From a virus: a stretch of DNA of 38,852 nt. A program made the position numbers and the translations under genes. Under the pieces are notes generated by a model, which worked only from the letters and a program-made list of their open reading frames with translations, was not told where the DNA came from and searched no databases. Location of the stretch: IMG/VR virus record IMGVR_UViG_3300030099_004535, positions 1 to 38,852 of that record. One strand, written 5' to 3'. This document shows, one piece after another, positions 23,693-31,255 of the stretch. The stretch's first letter is position 1. Every line of letters begins with the position of its first letter.

Positions 23693-24082
23693 TTAGTCCA
23701 TAGGAACAAATACAGGGGGTTGTAGATATTCTTCTGTTTTAAGAAGTCCCTTAGGCAATCTAATACTTTGCATGTAGTATTCAATCGGCATGATTGGGGA
23801 AGTGTTGTTCCCTTGGTTATCAGTGCCGACAACGATACCTCTGCCAAAATAGGCGTTATCGTTAAAACTAAAAGCATAGTTTTCGTCAATCAATAATCCC
23901 TCATCATCAATGTAAATAACATCAGTGTTATCAGGATTTGAATAATCTCTAACCGCGTCTATACAGTTGACATCTTTAATGTCAGTGGACAGAAGCTTAT
24001 AGATTTTATCTAAGCCCAACTCACTGCCTACCGCTACTTGAGCGACAGTCTTGAAGTCAGGTTGAATAATATAAATGTTCAT
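23693..24082 (-). CDS. DUF3846-like protein (tentative)
   Basis: 129 residues, soluble, acidic. The layout (IDDEGLLIDENYAFSFNDNA, then GRGIVVGTDNQGN) resembles the DUF3846 pattern of an acidic strand, an N-A/P segment and a Gly-Val-Val-Gly strand. Function of that family is unknown. ATG at 24082 follows GAGG and the GATTAACAAC leader motif. Single-gene unit with its own promoter and terminator. Confidence 0.6.
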   Translation of the reverse strand: MNIYIIQPDFKTVAQVAVGSELGLDKIYKLLSTDIKDVNCIDAVRDYSNPDNTDVIYIDDEGLLIDENYAFSFNDNAYFGRGIVVGTDNQGNNTSPIMPIEYYMQSIRLPKGLLKTEEYLQPPVFVPMD

Positions 24083-24112
24083 ATATTCCTCTTTGTTGTT
24101 AATCGAATTACG

Positions 24113-24141
24113 ATTATAAGATATTTTTTATAAAAATGGAA
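24113..24141 (-). promoter_or_regulatory. Accessory promoter D
   Basis: TTCCAT (24141-24136), 17-bp spacer, perfect TATAAT (24118-24113); the leader has GATTAACAAC (24104-24095). Confidence 0.6.
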
Positions 24142-24158
24142 GGGGAAAAGGGGTTGAC

Positions 24159-24219
24159 AGAAAAGCGACGAGCCGACAGTTATTTCCTAATGTGTCCTTT
24201 GTCGGCTCGTCGCTTTTCT
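24159..24219. repeat. Conserved accessory hairpin, copy D
   Basis: A perfect 20-bp stem (24159-24178 with 24200-24219) containing AAAAGCGACGAGCC, with a 21-nt loop. It lies between the gene at 24225 and promoter D and probably also terminates that gene, since no other terminator is present there. Confidence 0.85.
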
Positions 24220-24224
24220 TATGA

Positions 24225-24446
24225 TTAGACCTTAGGTTCTTTGTACCAAACTCTGACTTTGCCATTCGGTTGAATTTTTAAAGCGGGTAGTTTGTTAAGA
24301 CCTCTAAGAGCATTTGCCAAAGACACTGCCCTCGGATAACTTTCCATAAGTACGCTATCGCCAACCTTCATACACTCGGCAGTAAATTTAATCTTGCCTT
24401 GCTTACTCTCGATTGGGATGCCCTTTTCTATTTTATATGTCTCCAT
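24225..24446 (-). CDS. Unknown 73-residue basic protein
   Basis: ATG at 24446 has GGGAGG upstream. Lys-rich, beta-alpha-beta, ending KVRVWYKEPKV, with a central helix (RAVSLANALRGLNKL); this could bind nucleic acid. Not recognised. Confidence 0.65.
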   Translation of the reverse strand: METYKIEKGIPIESKQGKIKFTAECMKVGDSVLMESYPRAVSLANALRGLNKLPALKIQPNGKVRVWYKEPKV

Positions 24447-24573
24447 TTATTTCCTCCCAACGCATGTCGTCTCGAATCTCTTGCAGTCTGTGAATTTCTC
24501 TGCTGAGTTCTCGTTTCTGTGCTTTCTTTTCTTTAATCATCTTGTCGATTTGTGTAGATAATAAAAATGTCAT
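24433..24573 (-). CDS. Possible 46-residue coiled-coil protein
   Basis: An open frame with heptad-like charged helix (DKMIKEKKAQKRELSREIHR) overlapping the next gene by 14 bp. It begins inside the T-run of the preceding terminator and has no Shine-Dalgarno, so expression would need read-through. Kept at low confidence. Confidence 0.4.
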   Translation of the reverse strand: MTFLLSTQIDKMIKEKKAQKRELSREIHRLQEIRDDMRWEEINGDI

Positions 24574-24585
24574 AATAAAAAAAGG

Positions 24586-24601
24586 GGAGTCCTAAGACTC
24601 C
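24586..24601 (-). terminator. Terminator overlapping a stop codon
   Basis: GGAGTC (24586-24591), loop CTAA, GACTCC (24596-24601); seven Ts follow on the minus strand. The stem includes the last codons and stop of the gene ending at 24592. Confidence 0.7.
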
Positions 24602-24750
24602 TCCTTTTCCTCCTCTGTAATTTTAAGTTGATTATCAAGAAACGCTTTGACAAGTCTTAGGTTTCTCTCGTTAAGTTGGGCAATGCTACCTATAGCACTG
24701 CCCACCATTGCATCTTGAAAAGATGACTCTTTATCTAAATCAATAACCAT
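24592..24750 (-). CDS. Unknown 52-residue helical acidic protein
   Basis: ATG at 24750 overlaps the upstream TAA (TAATG). Helical with an acidic tail (ITEEEKEES). Second gene of the unit driven by promoter E. Not recognised. Confidence 0.6.
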   Translation of the reverse strand: MVIDLDKESSFQDAMVGSAIGSIAQLNERNLRLVKAFLDNQLKITEEEKEES

Positions 24751-24941
24751 TAATTTAAATCTCCATTTGGCAATTGAAGATTGTCCATACCTCTAAGAGA
24801 CATGATTTCTTCAACTGCGGTTGTATTTACATTGCCATTGGATACAACGACAACACCATTTATAACTAACTCAGTTAAGTTAGTCTCGACTCCAGCGAGT
24901 TCTCCGCCTTGGTCAAGTTTTAAAACAAAAGTAAATTTCAT
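24750..24941 (-). CDS. Unknown 63-residue protein
   Basis: ATG at 24941 is preceded by CGAGG and the GATTAACAAC leader motif. Beta-rich N-terminus (MKFTFVLKLDQGGEL) and a repeated Val/Asn segment (INGVVVVSNGNVN). Not recognised. Confidence 0.65.
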   Translation of the reverse strand: MKFTFVLKLDQGGELAGVETNLTELVINGVVVVSNGNVNTTAVEEIMSLRGMDNLQLPNGDLN

Positions 24942-24991
24942 ATTTCCTCGTTTAGTTGTTAATCAATATGTATATAATACAGATGTATGTA

Positions 24992-25020
24992 ATATATGCA
25001 AGTATATCTCATAAAGTTTT
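24992..25020 (-). promoter_or_regulatory. Accessory promoter E
   Basis: Weak AAAACT (25020-25015) and ATATAT (24997-24992) boxes, but with the shared motif TTATGAGATATA (25014-25003) in the spacer. Alternative TTGCAT/TATTAT boxes lie just downstream. Leader includes GATTAACAAC (24964-24955). Confidence 0.4.
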
Positions 25021-25076
25021 TAGATTATTTTATTATATAAGATTGCTCTTATATAACTGGGGGGCATAAGGGGGGC

Positions 25077-25135
25077 AAAGCGACAAGCCGACAGTCAAAC
25101 AAGTCGAGGAAACGAGACTGTCGGCTTGTCGCTTT
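25077..25135. repeat. Conserved accessory hairpin, copy E
   Basis: A perfect 20-bp stem (25077-25096 with 25116-25135) and a 19-nt loop. Its core is AAAGCGACAAGCC, one base different from the other copies but changed in both arms, so pairing is preserved. It marks the outer edge of the accessory block. Confidence 0.85.
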
Positions 25136-25286
25136 GATTATGATAGTAGCAGAGGGGGGAGCCCCCCCCAAACAAAATAACATCCATATATACAGGTATA
25201 TAAGTAAAGATATATACAAAAACTCTGGTATCAAAAACTTTGCGTATGACACCCCCCTTATGTAGTATAAGCCGCAGGAGTCCCAG

Positions 25287-25787
25287 ATGGAGAAAAAAAT
25301 TTCTAGTTCCAAAAAATGCACCTCTTGCAAAAAGGAATTATCTTTATCAGAGTTTTTAACTAAGAATGACCGTGGTACAGTTCTTTCAAAAAAGTGTAAA
25401 ACTTGTTCGTATGCGGTACGACAGAAGAATGCTAGTGCAACTCCTCAAAATTATTTAACTCGTTTATTTGGTCAACTCAAACACGCAAGAACTAAGAAAA
25501 AAGACAAAAAAGTTGAATGGGATATTGAACTAGAAGATGTTTTAGAACTATGGGAAAAACAAAAAGGTAAGTGTGCATTGACTGGTTTATTTATGACATA
25601 TCATAAAGATGGTAGTGGTAACCGAGATTTGAATGCTTCTATTGACCGAATAGACCCAGATATTAATTATGTAATTACTAATATTCAGCTAGTTTGTAGT
25701 AGAGCAAACATGTTGAAACATACATTAAAAGAAGATGAGCTTTATTGGTGGGCTAAAAATATAGTAGAATTCAAAGAAAATGAGTAA
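25287..25787 (+). CDS. HNH endonuclease with N-terminal zinc finger
   Basis: 166 residues. Zinc finger with Cys11/Cys14 and Cys37/Cys40, then an HNH-type core: CALTG at 96-100, SIDRID at 118-123, NIQLVCSRANMLK at 132-144. ATG has GGAG 6-7 nt upstream and the gene overlaps the large terminase by 8 bp (ATGAGTAA). HNH proteins beside terminases take part in packaging-site cleavage in several phages; a free-standing homing nuclease is the alternative. The 147 bp before it hold a G-run/C-run hairpin near 25154-25169 and no convincing promoter. Confidence 0.85.
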   Translation: MEKKISSSKKCTSCKKELSLSEFLTKNDRGTVLSKKCKTCSYAVRQKNASATPQNYLTRLFGQLKHARTKKKDKKVEWDIELEDVLELWEKQKGKCALTGLFMTYHKDGSGNRDLNASIDRIDPDINYVITNIQLVCSRANMLKHTLKEDELYWWAKNIVEFKENE

Positions 25788-27273
25788 AGATTTAGATATA
25801 GACCTAGAAACTCTAGCCGAACAATATCCTGACGCAGCTAAAAAGTTTCTTGCTTTGAAAGAAGCATTAGATTCCAAGACACTACAACGAGAAGGCAAAG
25901 ATAATTTTCTTCGTTATGTCAAACACATGTGGTCTGATTTTATTGAAGGTGAGCACCACAAGATATTTGCTCAAAAACTAGAAGATGTAGCTAATGGCAA
26001 GATAAAAAGACTAATAGTCAACATGCCACCAAGACATACAAAGTCAGAATTTGCTTCTACTTTCTTTCCTAGTTGGTTGCTTGGCAGAAATCCAAAGCTA
26101 AAACTTATGCAAATCACTCACACCGCAGAACTAGCCTTTCGTTTTGGTAGAAAAGTGCGTGACATTATTGACTCGGAAGAATACAAACAGGTTTTTCCTG
26201 ATGTTTCTTTGAAACAAGACAGTAAATCAGCAGGAAGGTGGGAAACCAACAAAGGCGGAGAGGCGTTTTACTCTGGTATTGGTGGTGCAGTAACTGGACG
26301 TGGTGCGGATTTGCTAGTTTTAGATGATATTCACTCGGAACAAGACGCACTTTCACCAAAAGCATTGGACAATGCTTGGGATTATTACAGTTCTGGACCA
26401 AGACAACGTCTACAACCGGGTGGTTCTATTGTTGTAGTGATGACTAGATGGTCGACCAAGGACTTAACAGGTAGATTATTGGCTGCCCAGACGGACCCGA
26501 AGGCAGATAAGTGGGAAGTAGTAGAGTTTCCAGCCATTTTTCCAGACACAGGCAACCCATTATGGAAAGAATTCTGGAGTATTGAGGAATTAGAGAGTAT
26601 CAAAGCGTCTTTACCTGTCTCAAAGTGGTCAGCACAGTGGTTACAGAACCCAACTTCCGAAGAAGGAGCCATTTTAAAGCGTGAATGGTGGCAAAAATGG
26701 GACAAAGACCAGATTCCTAACATGCAATACGTGATTCAAAGCTATGATACGGCATTTTCTAAGAATGAAACCGCAGATTACTCGGCAATCACTACTTGGT
26801 GCGTGTTTTATCCAGAAGAAGCCCTAAGTGCACCAGCAATTTTGCTACTAGACGTGAAAAAAGGACGGTGGGACTTCCCAGAACTCAAAGAAGAAGCATT
26901 GAAACAGTATAAATACTGGGAACCAGACACAGTTATCATAGAAGCCAAGGCATCTGGTATGCCACTAACACATGAACTACGTCAAATGGGCATACCTGTC
27001 GTAAATTACACACCGAGCAGAGGACAAGACAAGGTTGCTAGAGTAAATGCAGTATCACCAATACTAGAATCAGGTATGGTGTACGCTCCTGAGGAACGTT
27101 GGGCAGAAGAATTGATAGAAGAGTGTGCTGCTTTTCCATTTGGCGACCATGATGATTTAGTAGACTCGACCACACAAGCTTTGTTAAGATATAGACAAGG
27201 TGGTTTCATAGGTCTCCATAATGACGAGAAACTAGAGGAACGTGAACCAAGATTAATAAAAAGTTATTACTAG
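25780..27273 (+). CDS. terL: Terminase large subunit
   Basis: 497 residues: the ATP-driven packaging motor and nuclease. Walker A-like PPRHTKS (84-90), Walker B LLVLDD (178-183), and an RNase H-like nuclease domain with SYDTAF (Asp323), VIIEAK (Glu388) and GDHDDLVD (Asp456-Asp459). Full length for the family. It follows the HNH gene with an 8-bp overlap and is followed after 3 bp by the portal gene, the usual packaging-head order. Confidence 0.95.
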   Translation: MSKDLDIDLETLAEQYPDAAKKFLALKEALDSKTLQREGKDNFLRYVKHMWSDFIEGEHHKIFAQKLEDVANGKIKRLIVNMPPRHTKSEFASTFFPSWLLGRNPKLKLMQITHTAELAFRFGRKVRDIIDSEEYKQVFPDVSLKQDSKSAGRWETNKGGEAFYSGIGGAVTGRGADLLVLDDIHSEQDALSPKALDNAWDYYSSGPRQRLQPGGSIVVVMTRWSTKDLTGRLLAAQTDPKADKWEVVEFPAIFPDTGNPLWKEFWSIEELESIKASLPVSKWSAQWLQNPTSEEGAILKREWWQKWDKDQIPNMQYVIQSYDTAFSKNETADYSAITTWCVFYPEEALSAPAILLLDVKKGRWDFPELKEEALKQYKYWEPDTVIIEAKASGMPLTHELRQMGIPVVNYTPSRGQDKVARVNAVSPILESGMVYAPEERWAEELIEECAAFPFGDHDDLVDSTTQALLRYRQGGFIGLHNDEKLEEREPRLIKSYY

Positions 27274-27276
27274 ATT

Positions 27277-29667
27277 ATGGTAGACGAAATAAAAGCTCCC
27301 ACTAATATTGAGAATATTTCTCAACTTTACGACAAAGACCCAACGACACAAAACGTTACTGACACTTTTGTAGAGATAGATTCCCCACTTACAGGCGACG
27401 AAGAAGTAAATGTAGAACTTGCCCCAGACGGCTCTGCAGAAGTAGATTACTTTCCAGAGGATATGCCACAAGAACCAGCAATTCCTTTTGATGCGAACTT
27501 AGCTGAGTTTATTGAGGACCAAGATTTAGATATGTTGAGTAGCGAATTAATTAGTGGCTACGAAGATGACAAAGCTAGTAGACAAGAGTGGGAAGACACT
27601 TACATTCAAGGACTAGACTTACTTGGTTTTAAAATAGAAGATAGAGAAACTCCGTTTCCCGGAGCATCAGGTGTCACACATCCATTACTATCAGAAGCAG
27701 TAACTCAATTCCAAGCACAAGCTTTTAAAGAACTACTACCAGCAAAAGGTCCAGTCAAAACACAAGTTATGGGAGCAGCAACTCCTGACATACAGCAACA
27801 AGCTGCAAGAGTGCAGGACTTTATGAACTATCAAATAACTTGCATTATGGAAGAGTACACTCCAGAAATGGACCAACTACTTTTCTATCTACCACTTGCT
27901 GGTTCTGCATTTAAAAAAGTTTACTACGACCCAATGACGCAAAGACCTTGCAGTCACTTTATCCCTGTAGAAGATTTACTAATACCATACGAAGCTAGTG
28001 ACTTAGAAACTTGTTCTAGAATTACTCAAGTTGTGAAAATGAGTCACAACGAAATACGTAGTCAACAACTAGCAGGTGCATACAGAGATATAGATGTAAA
28101 ACCTGCTTACGTAAATGAAGGTTCTGATGTCAAAGAAAAAGTAGATGAGTTAGAGGGTATTACTGCTTCTGGTAATGACATGATGTATGACTTACTAGAA
28201 GTACATGCAACTCTAGACCTAGCAGGATTTGAAGACCCAGACGGTATGCACTTACCGTATGTCATAACCATTGACCAAACTTCTGGCGAAGTATTGTCTA
28301 TTCGTAGAAACTACAGAGAAGGCGACCCCCTCAAAAGAAAAATAAACTATTTTGTACACTACAAGTTTTTACCGGGTCTTGGTTTCTATGGCTTTGGTCT
28401 AATCCACATGATTGGTGGTTTATCTAAAACTGCTACCGCAGCATTAAGACAACTAATTGACGCAGGTACTTTATCTAACTTACCAGCAGGTTTTAAAGCT
28501 AGAGGATTAAGAATCAGGGACGACGAAACTCCACTAGAGCCGGGAGAATGGCGTGATGTAGACGCACCGGGCGGAGCACTTAGAGAATCACTAGTACCAC
28601 TACCATACAAAGAACCATCAGGCACATTACTGCAACTAATGGGTATTTGTGTTGATGCTGGTAGAAGGTTTGCTTCGATTACTAATTTAAATATTGGTGA
28701 AGGTAATCAAGAACTACCAGTAGGTACAACTATGGCTCTATTAGAACAAGGAACTAGAGTCATGTCAGCAGTGCATAAAAGATTACACTATGCACAGAAA
28801 ACAGAATTCAAAATATTAGCTAGACTTTTTGCAGAGTTTCTTCCGCCTGAGTACCCTTACTTGGTGGCGGGGGCTGATGCCACAATAAAACAGACAGATT
28901 TTGATGAAAGAGTAGATGTTCTTCCGGTAAGTGACCCTAACTTTTTCTCTATGTCTCAAAGAATATCACTGGCTCAACAAGAGCTTCAGTTAGTACAAAG
29001 CAATCCACAGATACACAATATCAAAGAAGCATACCGAAGAATGTATGAAGCTTTAGGTACAGAAAATGTTGAACAATTATTTATGCCAGACCCACCACCA
29101 CCAAGTCCAGTAGACCCAGTGATGGAAAATGCAAACGCTTTAGCAGGTGTACCTCTTGTCGCATTCCCTGACCAAGACCACCAAACACACATAGAGGTGC
29201 ACCTGACTTTCTTAGATAACGATTTTGTGAAGTCTAATCCTGTAGCAGTACAAGCTTTAGTTAGCCATATCTTGCAGCACGTTTCCCTAATGGCACAAAA
29301 CGAAGCACAAGAAATGGCTATGCAAGACCCAGCTATGATGCAACAGCTGCAACAAGAACAAATGCTGATGGACCAAGGACAACCAGTACCACCTAATCCT
29401 GCTATGGCAAATTATGTAGCTACTGCAGAACTAGGAGCATTACAAGAAATTATGCCAAGACTAGAAGAAATACTAGACGTAGAAGATGGCGTAGTAGCAC
29501 TGAAGAATAAAGAACTAGATATACGTGAACAAGAAAACGAAGATGATAAAGAAATAGCTGAAAGAAAATTAGAATTAGAAGAAGAGAAAATAAAATCTCA
29601 AGAAGATATTGCCGCCCTAAGAGCTGGTGTCGACAGAGACCGCAATAGACGTGGAGGCAAATCATAG
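27277..29667 (+). CDS. Portal protein
   Basis: 796 residues. Acidic N-terminus, then the conserved portal region (FPGASGVTHPLLSEAV, LPLAGSAFKKVYYDP, VPLPYKEP-type strand, SITNLNIGEGNQELPVGTT), and a long charged coiled coil at the C-terminus (about 730-790). It forms the dodecameric DNA channel at one head vertex. Length and arrangement fit P22-like large portals. No clear ribosome site precedes the ATG. Confidence 0.9.
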   Translation: MVDEIKAPTNIENISQLYDKDPTTQNVTDTFVEIDSPLTGDEEVNVELAPDGSAEVDYFPEDMPQEPAIPFDANLAEFIEDQDLDMLSSELISGYEDDKASRQEWEDTYIQGLDLLGFKIEDRETPFPGASGVTHPLLSEAVTQFQAQAFKELLPAKGPVKTQVMGAATPDIQQQAARVQDFMNYQITCIMEEYTPEMDQLLFYLPLAGSAFKKVYYDPMTQRPCSHFIPVEDLLIPYEASDLETCSRITQVVKMSHNEIRSQQLAGAYRDIDVKPAYVNEGSDVKEKVDELEGITASGNDMMYDLLEVHATLDLAGFEDPDGMHLPYVITIDQTSGEVLSIRRNYREGDPLKRKINYFVHYKFLPGLGFYGFGLIHMIGGLSKTATAALRQLIDAGTLSNLPAGFKARGLRIRDDETPLEPGEWRDVDAPGGALRESLVPLPYKEPSGTLLQLMGICVDAGRRFASITNLNIGEGNQELPVGTTMALLEQGTRVMSAVHKRLHYAQKTEFKILARLFAEFLPPEYPYLVAGADATIKQTDFDERVDVLPVSDPNFFSMSQRISLAQQELQLVQSNPQIHNIKEAYRRMYEALGTENVEQLFMPDPPPPSPVDPVMENANALAGVPLVAFPDQDHQTHIEVHLTFLDNDFVKSNPVAVQALVSHILQHVSLMAQNEAQEMAMQDPAMMQQLQQEQMLMDQGQPVPPNPAMANYVATAELGALQEIMPRLEEILDVEDGVVALKNKELDIREQENEDDKEIAERKLELEEEKIKSQEDIAALRAGVDRDRNRRGGKS

Positions 29668-29861
29668 ACGAACTTAATTTCACGTACTTAGTTCAACGTG
29701 CTATCTCTAATAAAGAGGAACAAATAAAAGAAATAATGGCTAGTGGCGGTGTAGAAAACCACGAGCATTATCAGAACTTAGTTGGTCAAATCCAAGCACT
29801 GAACTTCTTGCGTGAAGAAATTAAATCTTTATTAGATAGGATGGAGCAAGAAGATGAGTAA
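29664..29861 (+). CDS. 65-residue conserved phage protein with AUA start
   Basis: No ATG exists in the first third of this frame, yet the protein reads well from ATA at 29664 (M)DELNFTYLVQRAIS. GGAGG lies 6 nt upstream, and ATA overlaps the portal stop as ATAG, mirroring the ATGA overlaps elsewhere. The end overlaps the Cpn10 start (ATGAGTAA). Short helical proteins of this type (SGGVxxxxxYxxLVGxIxALxxLREEIKxLL) commonly follow phage portal genes; function unknown. The first ATG (29736) has no ribosome site and would drop a third of the protein. Confidence 0.7.
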   Translation: MDELNFTYLVQRAISNKEEQIKEIMASGGVENHEHYQNLVGQIQALNFLREEIKSLLDRMEQEDE

Positions 29862-30318
29862 ATCAGCTTTAGAAGAAAAGTGGGAAGCCAAATCAGAAGA
29901 AGGCATTTTAGATAAAGCCTATGTTGGTGGCAAAAAGAAGGGCGACCCCAAATCATTAGACCCAGAAAAACTAGAAGAAAGCGTCATAGACCAACTTCCA
30001 GAACCTACTGGGTGGCGTATATTAGTTTTACCGTATAAAGCTAAACAAAAAACCAAAGGTGGTATCTTGTTAGCAAATGAAACTTTAGACAGACAACAAG
30101 CAGCAACTACATTGGGTTATGTTTTAAAAGTAGGAAGTTTAGCGTATACTGGAGACAGATTTTCCACAGGTCCGTGGTGTAAGAAGGGCGATTGGATATT
30201 GTTCGCACGATATGCAGGGTCAAGAATCGACATAGACGGTGGAGAAATAAAGATACTGAATGACGACGAGATTATAGCCGTAGTGCCTGAACCCGAGTCC
30301 ATTCTGCATAACTTTTAA
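29854..30318 (+). CDS. GroES/Cpn10-like co-chaperonin
   Basis: 154 residues; residues about 50-145 match the GroES fold: GWRILVLPYKAK (first strand), mobile-loop-like KTKGGILLANET, GYVLKVG, KKGDWILFARYAG and the closing EIIAVVPE strand. An extra N-terminal charged extension of about 45 residues is present. Phage co-chaperonins such as T4 gp31 replace host GroES for capsid protein folding; its place among head genes fits that role. Confidence 0.85.
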   Translation: MSKSALEEKWEAKSEEGILDKAYVGGKKKGDPKSLDPEKLEESVIDQLPEPTGWRILVLPYKAKQKTKGGILLANETLDRQQAATTLGYVLKVGSLAYTGDRFSTGPWCKKGDWILFARYAGSRIDIDGGEIKILNDDEIIAVVPEPESILHNF

Positions 30319-30335
30319 CTACATGGAGAGGTACC

Positions 30336-31241
30336 ATGCAAAATGAAATGACCACAGACCGAGCTGAAGAGCTAGTGCCATTAGACACAGACGGCAATGA
30401 AGTAGAGGTCGAATTAGAAGAATCTAAAGTCACGGAAGTGATTGAAGAAGAAGCTACCCCAGAACCAGAAGCTGTAGAGGAAGAGGATTCTTCCGAACAT
30501 GAAGAATACAGCAAGAAGGTTGAAACCCGCATAAATAAACTTACTGCAAAATTAAGAGAAGCTGAACGTAGAGAAGAAGCTGCTACTACTTTTGCTAAGT
30601 CTATGCAGGAAGAAAATAAAACATTAAAAACAAGAACGACGGACTTAAATACAAACTACCTAACTGCAGAAGCTCAAAGGATTACTGCAGAAACCGAAAG
30701 AGCAAAGAATGAGCTAAGACTAGCTAACGAATCAAGCGATACAGAAAAACAAACAGAAGCCCAATCTAAGATTGCGGCATTGGCAGTGGAAGCTCAAAGA
30801 ATTACTGAGTTAACTAAAGCCGTTCCTGAAACAGCAGAAACAGAAGTTGAAGTGCCAGAAGCACCTCAACAGCAACAAGAGTATGCTACTCCTACACCTG
30901 ACCCTAAAGCTCAAGAATGGGCTGACAGCAATGATTGGTTTGGTTCAGATAGAGCAATGACTATGACTGCTTTTGCAATTCACGAGGATTTAGTTAATGA
31001 AGGAATTGACCCTACTACAGATGACTATTATACTGAAGTAGATAACAGAATTCGTAACGAGTTTCCTCATAAATTTAATGATGAGGACTCTTCGCAGAAA
31101 AGCCGACCCGTTCAAGCGGTAGCACCAGTTAAAAGAGGTGCGAAAACTGGACGCAAATCTGTGAAACTCACACCTTCACAGGTAGCAATAGCTAAAAAAT
31201 TGGGTGTGCCACTTGAAGAGTACGCGAAATATGTTAAGTAA
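30336..31241 (+). CDS. Scaffold protein
   Basis: 301 residues. Very acidic N-terminus, a long predicted coiled coil (about 65-165), a proline-rich linker and a basic C-terminal segment (KRGAKTGRKSVKLTPSQ, then KKLGVPLEEYAKYV), the usual make-up of phage scaffolds whose C-terminus binds the coat protein. GGAGAGG before ATG. It lies just before the capsid genes. No protease was found in the window to remove it. Confidence 0.8.
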   Translation: MQNEMTTDRAEELVPLDTDGNEVEVELEESKVTEVIEEEATPEPEAVEEEDSSEHEEYSKKVETRINKLTAKLREAERREEAATTFAKSMQEENKTLKTRTTDLNTNYLTAEAQRITAETERAKNELRLANESSDTEKQTEAQSKIAALAVEAQRITELTKAVPETAETEVEVPEAPQQQQEYATPTPDPKAQEWADSNDWFGSDRAMTMTAFAIHEDLVNEGIDPTTDDYYTEVDNRIRNEFPHKFNDEDSSQKSRPVQAVAPVKRGAKTGRKSVKLTPSQVAIAKKLGVPLEEYAKYVK

Positions 31242-31255
31242 CGTGGAGGTAACAT

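Noticed and set aside
23474-23889. Minus-strand open frames across 23474-23889
   Set aside because: They cross the conserved hairpin, the terminator and the gene at 23693-24082 in another frame, and give Leu/Cys/Pro-rich products without ribosome sites.
24228-24238. Extra GACCTTAGGTT copy of the origin-region dyad
   Set aside because: It lies in the last codons of the gene at 24225-24446 and has no neighbouring copies, so chance is the simplest explanation.
25058-25076. G-quadruplex from the two G6 runs
   Set aside because: Only two runs are present close together; a stable four-strand structure is not well supported by sequence alone.
22588-25135. CRISPR array
   Set aside because: The repeated elements are about 500 bp apart with genes between them, and each is a hairpin with a variable loop; there are no short regular spacers or cas genes.
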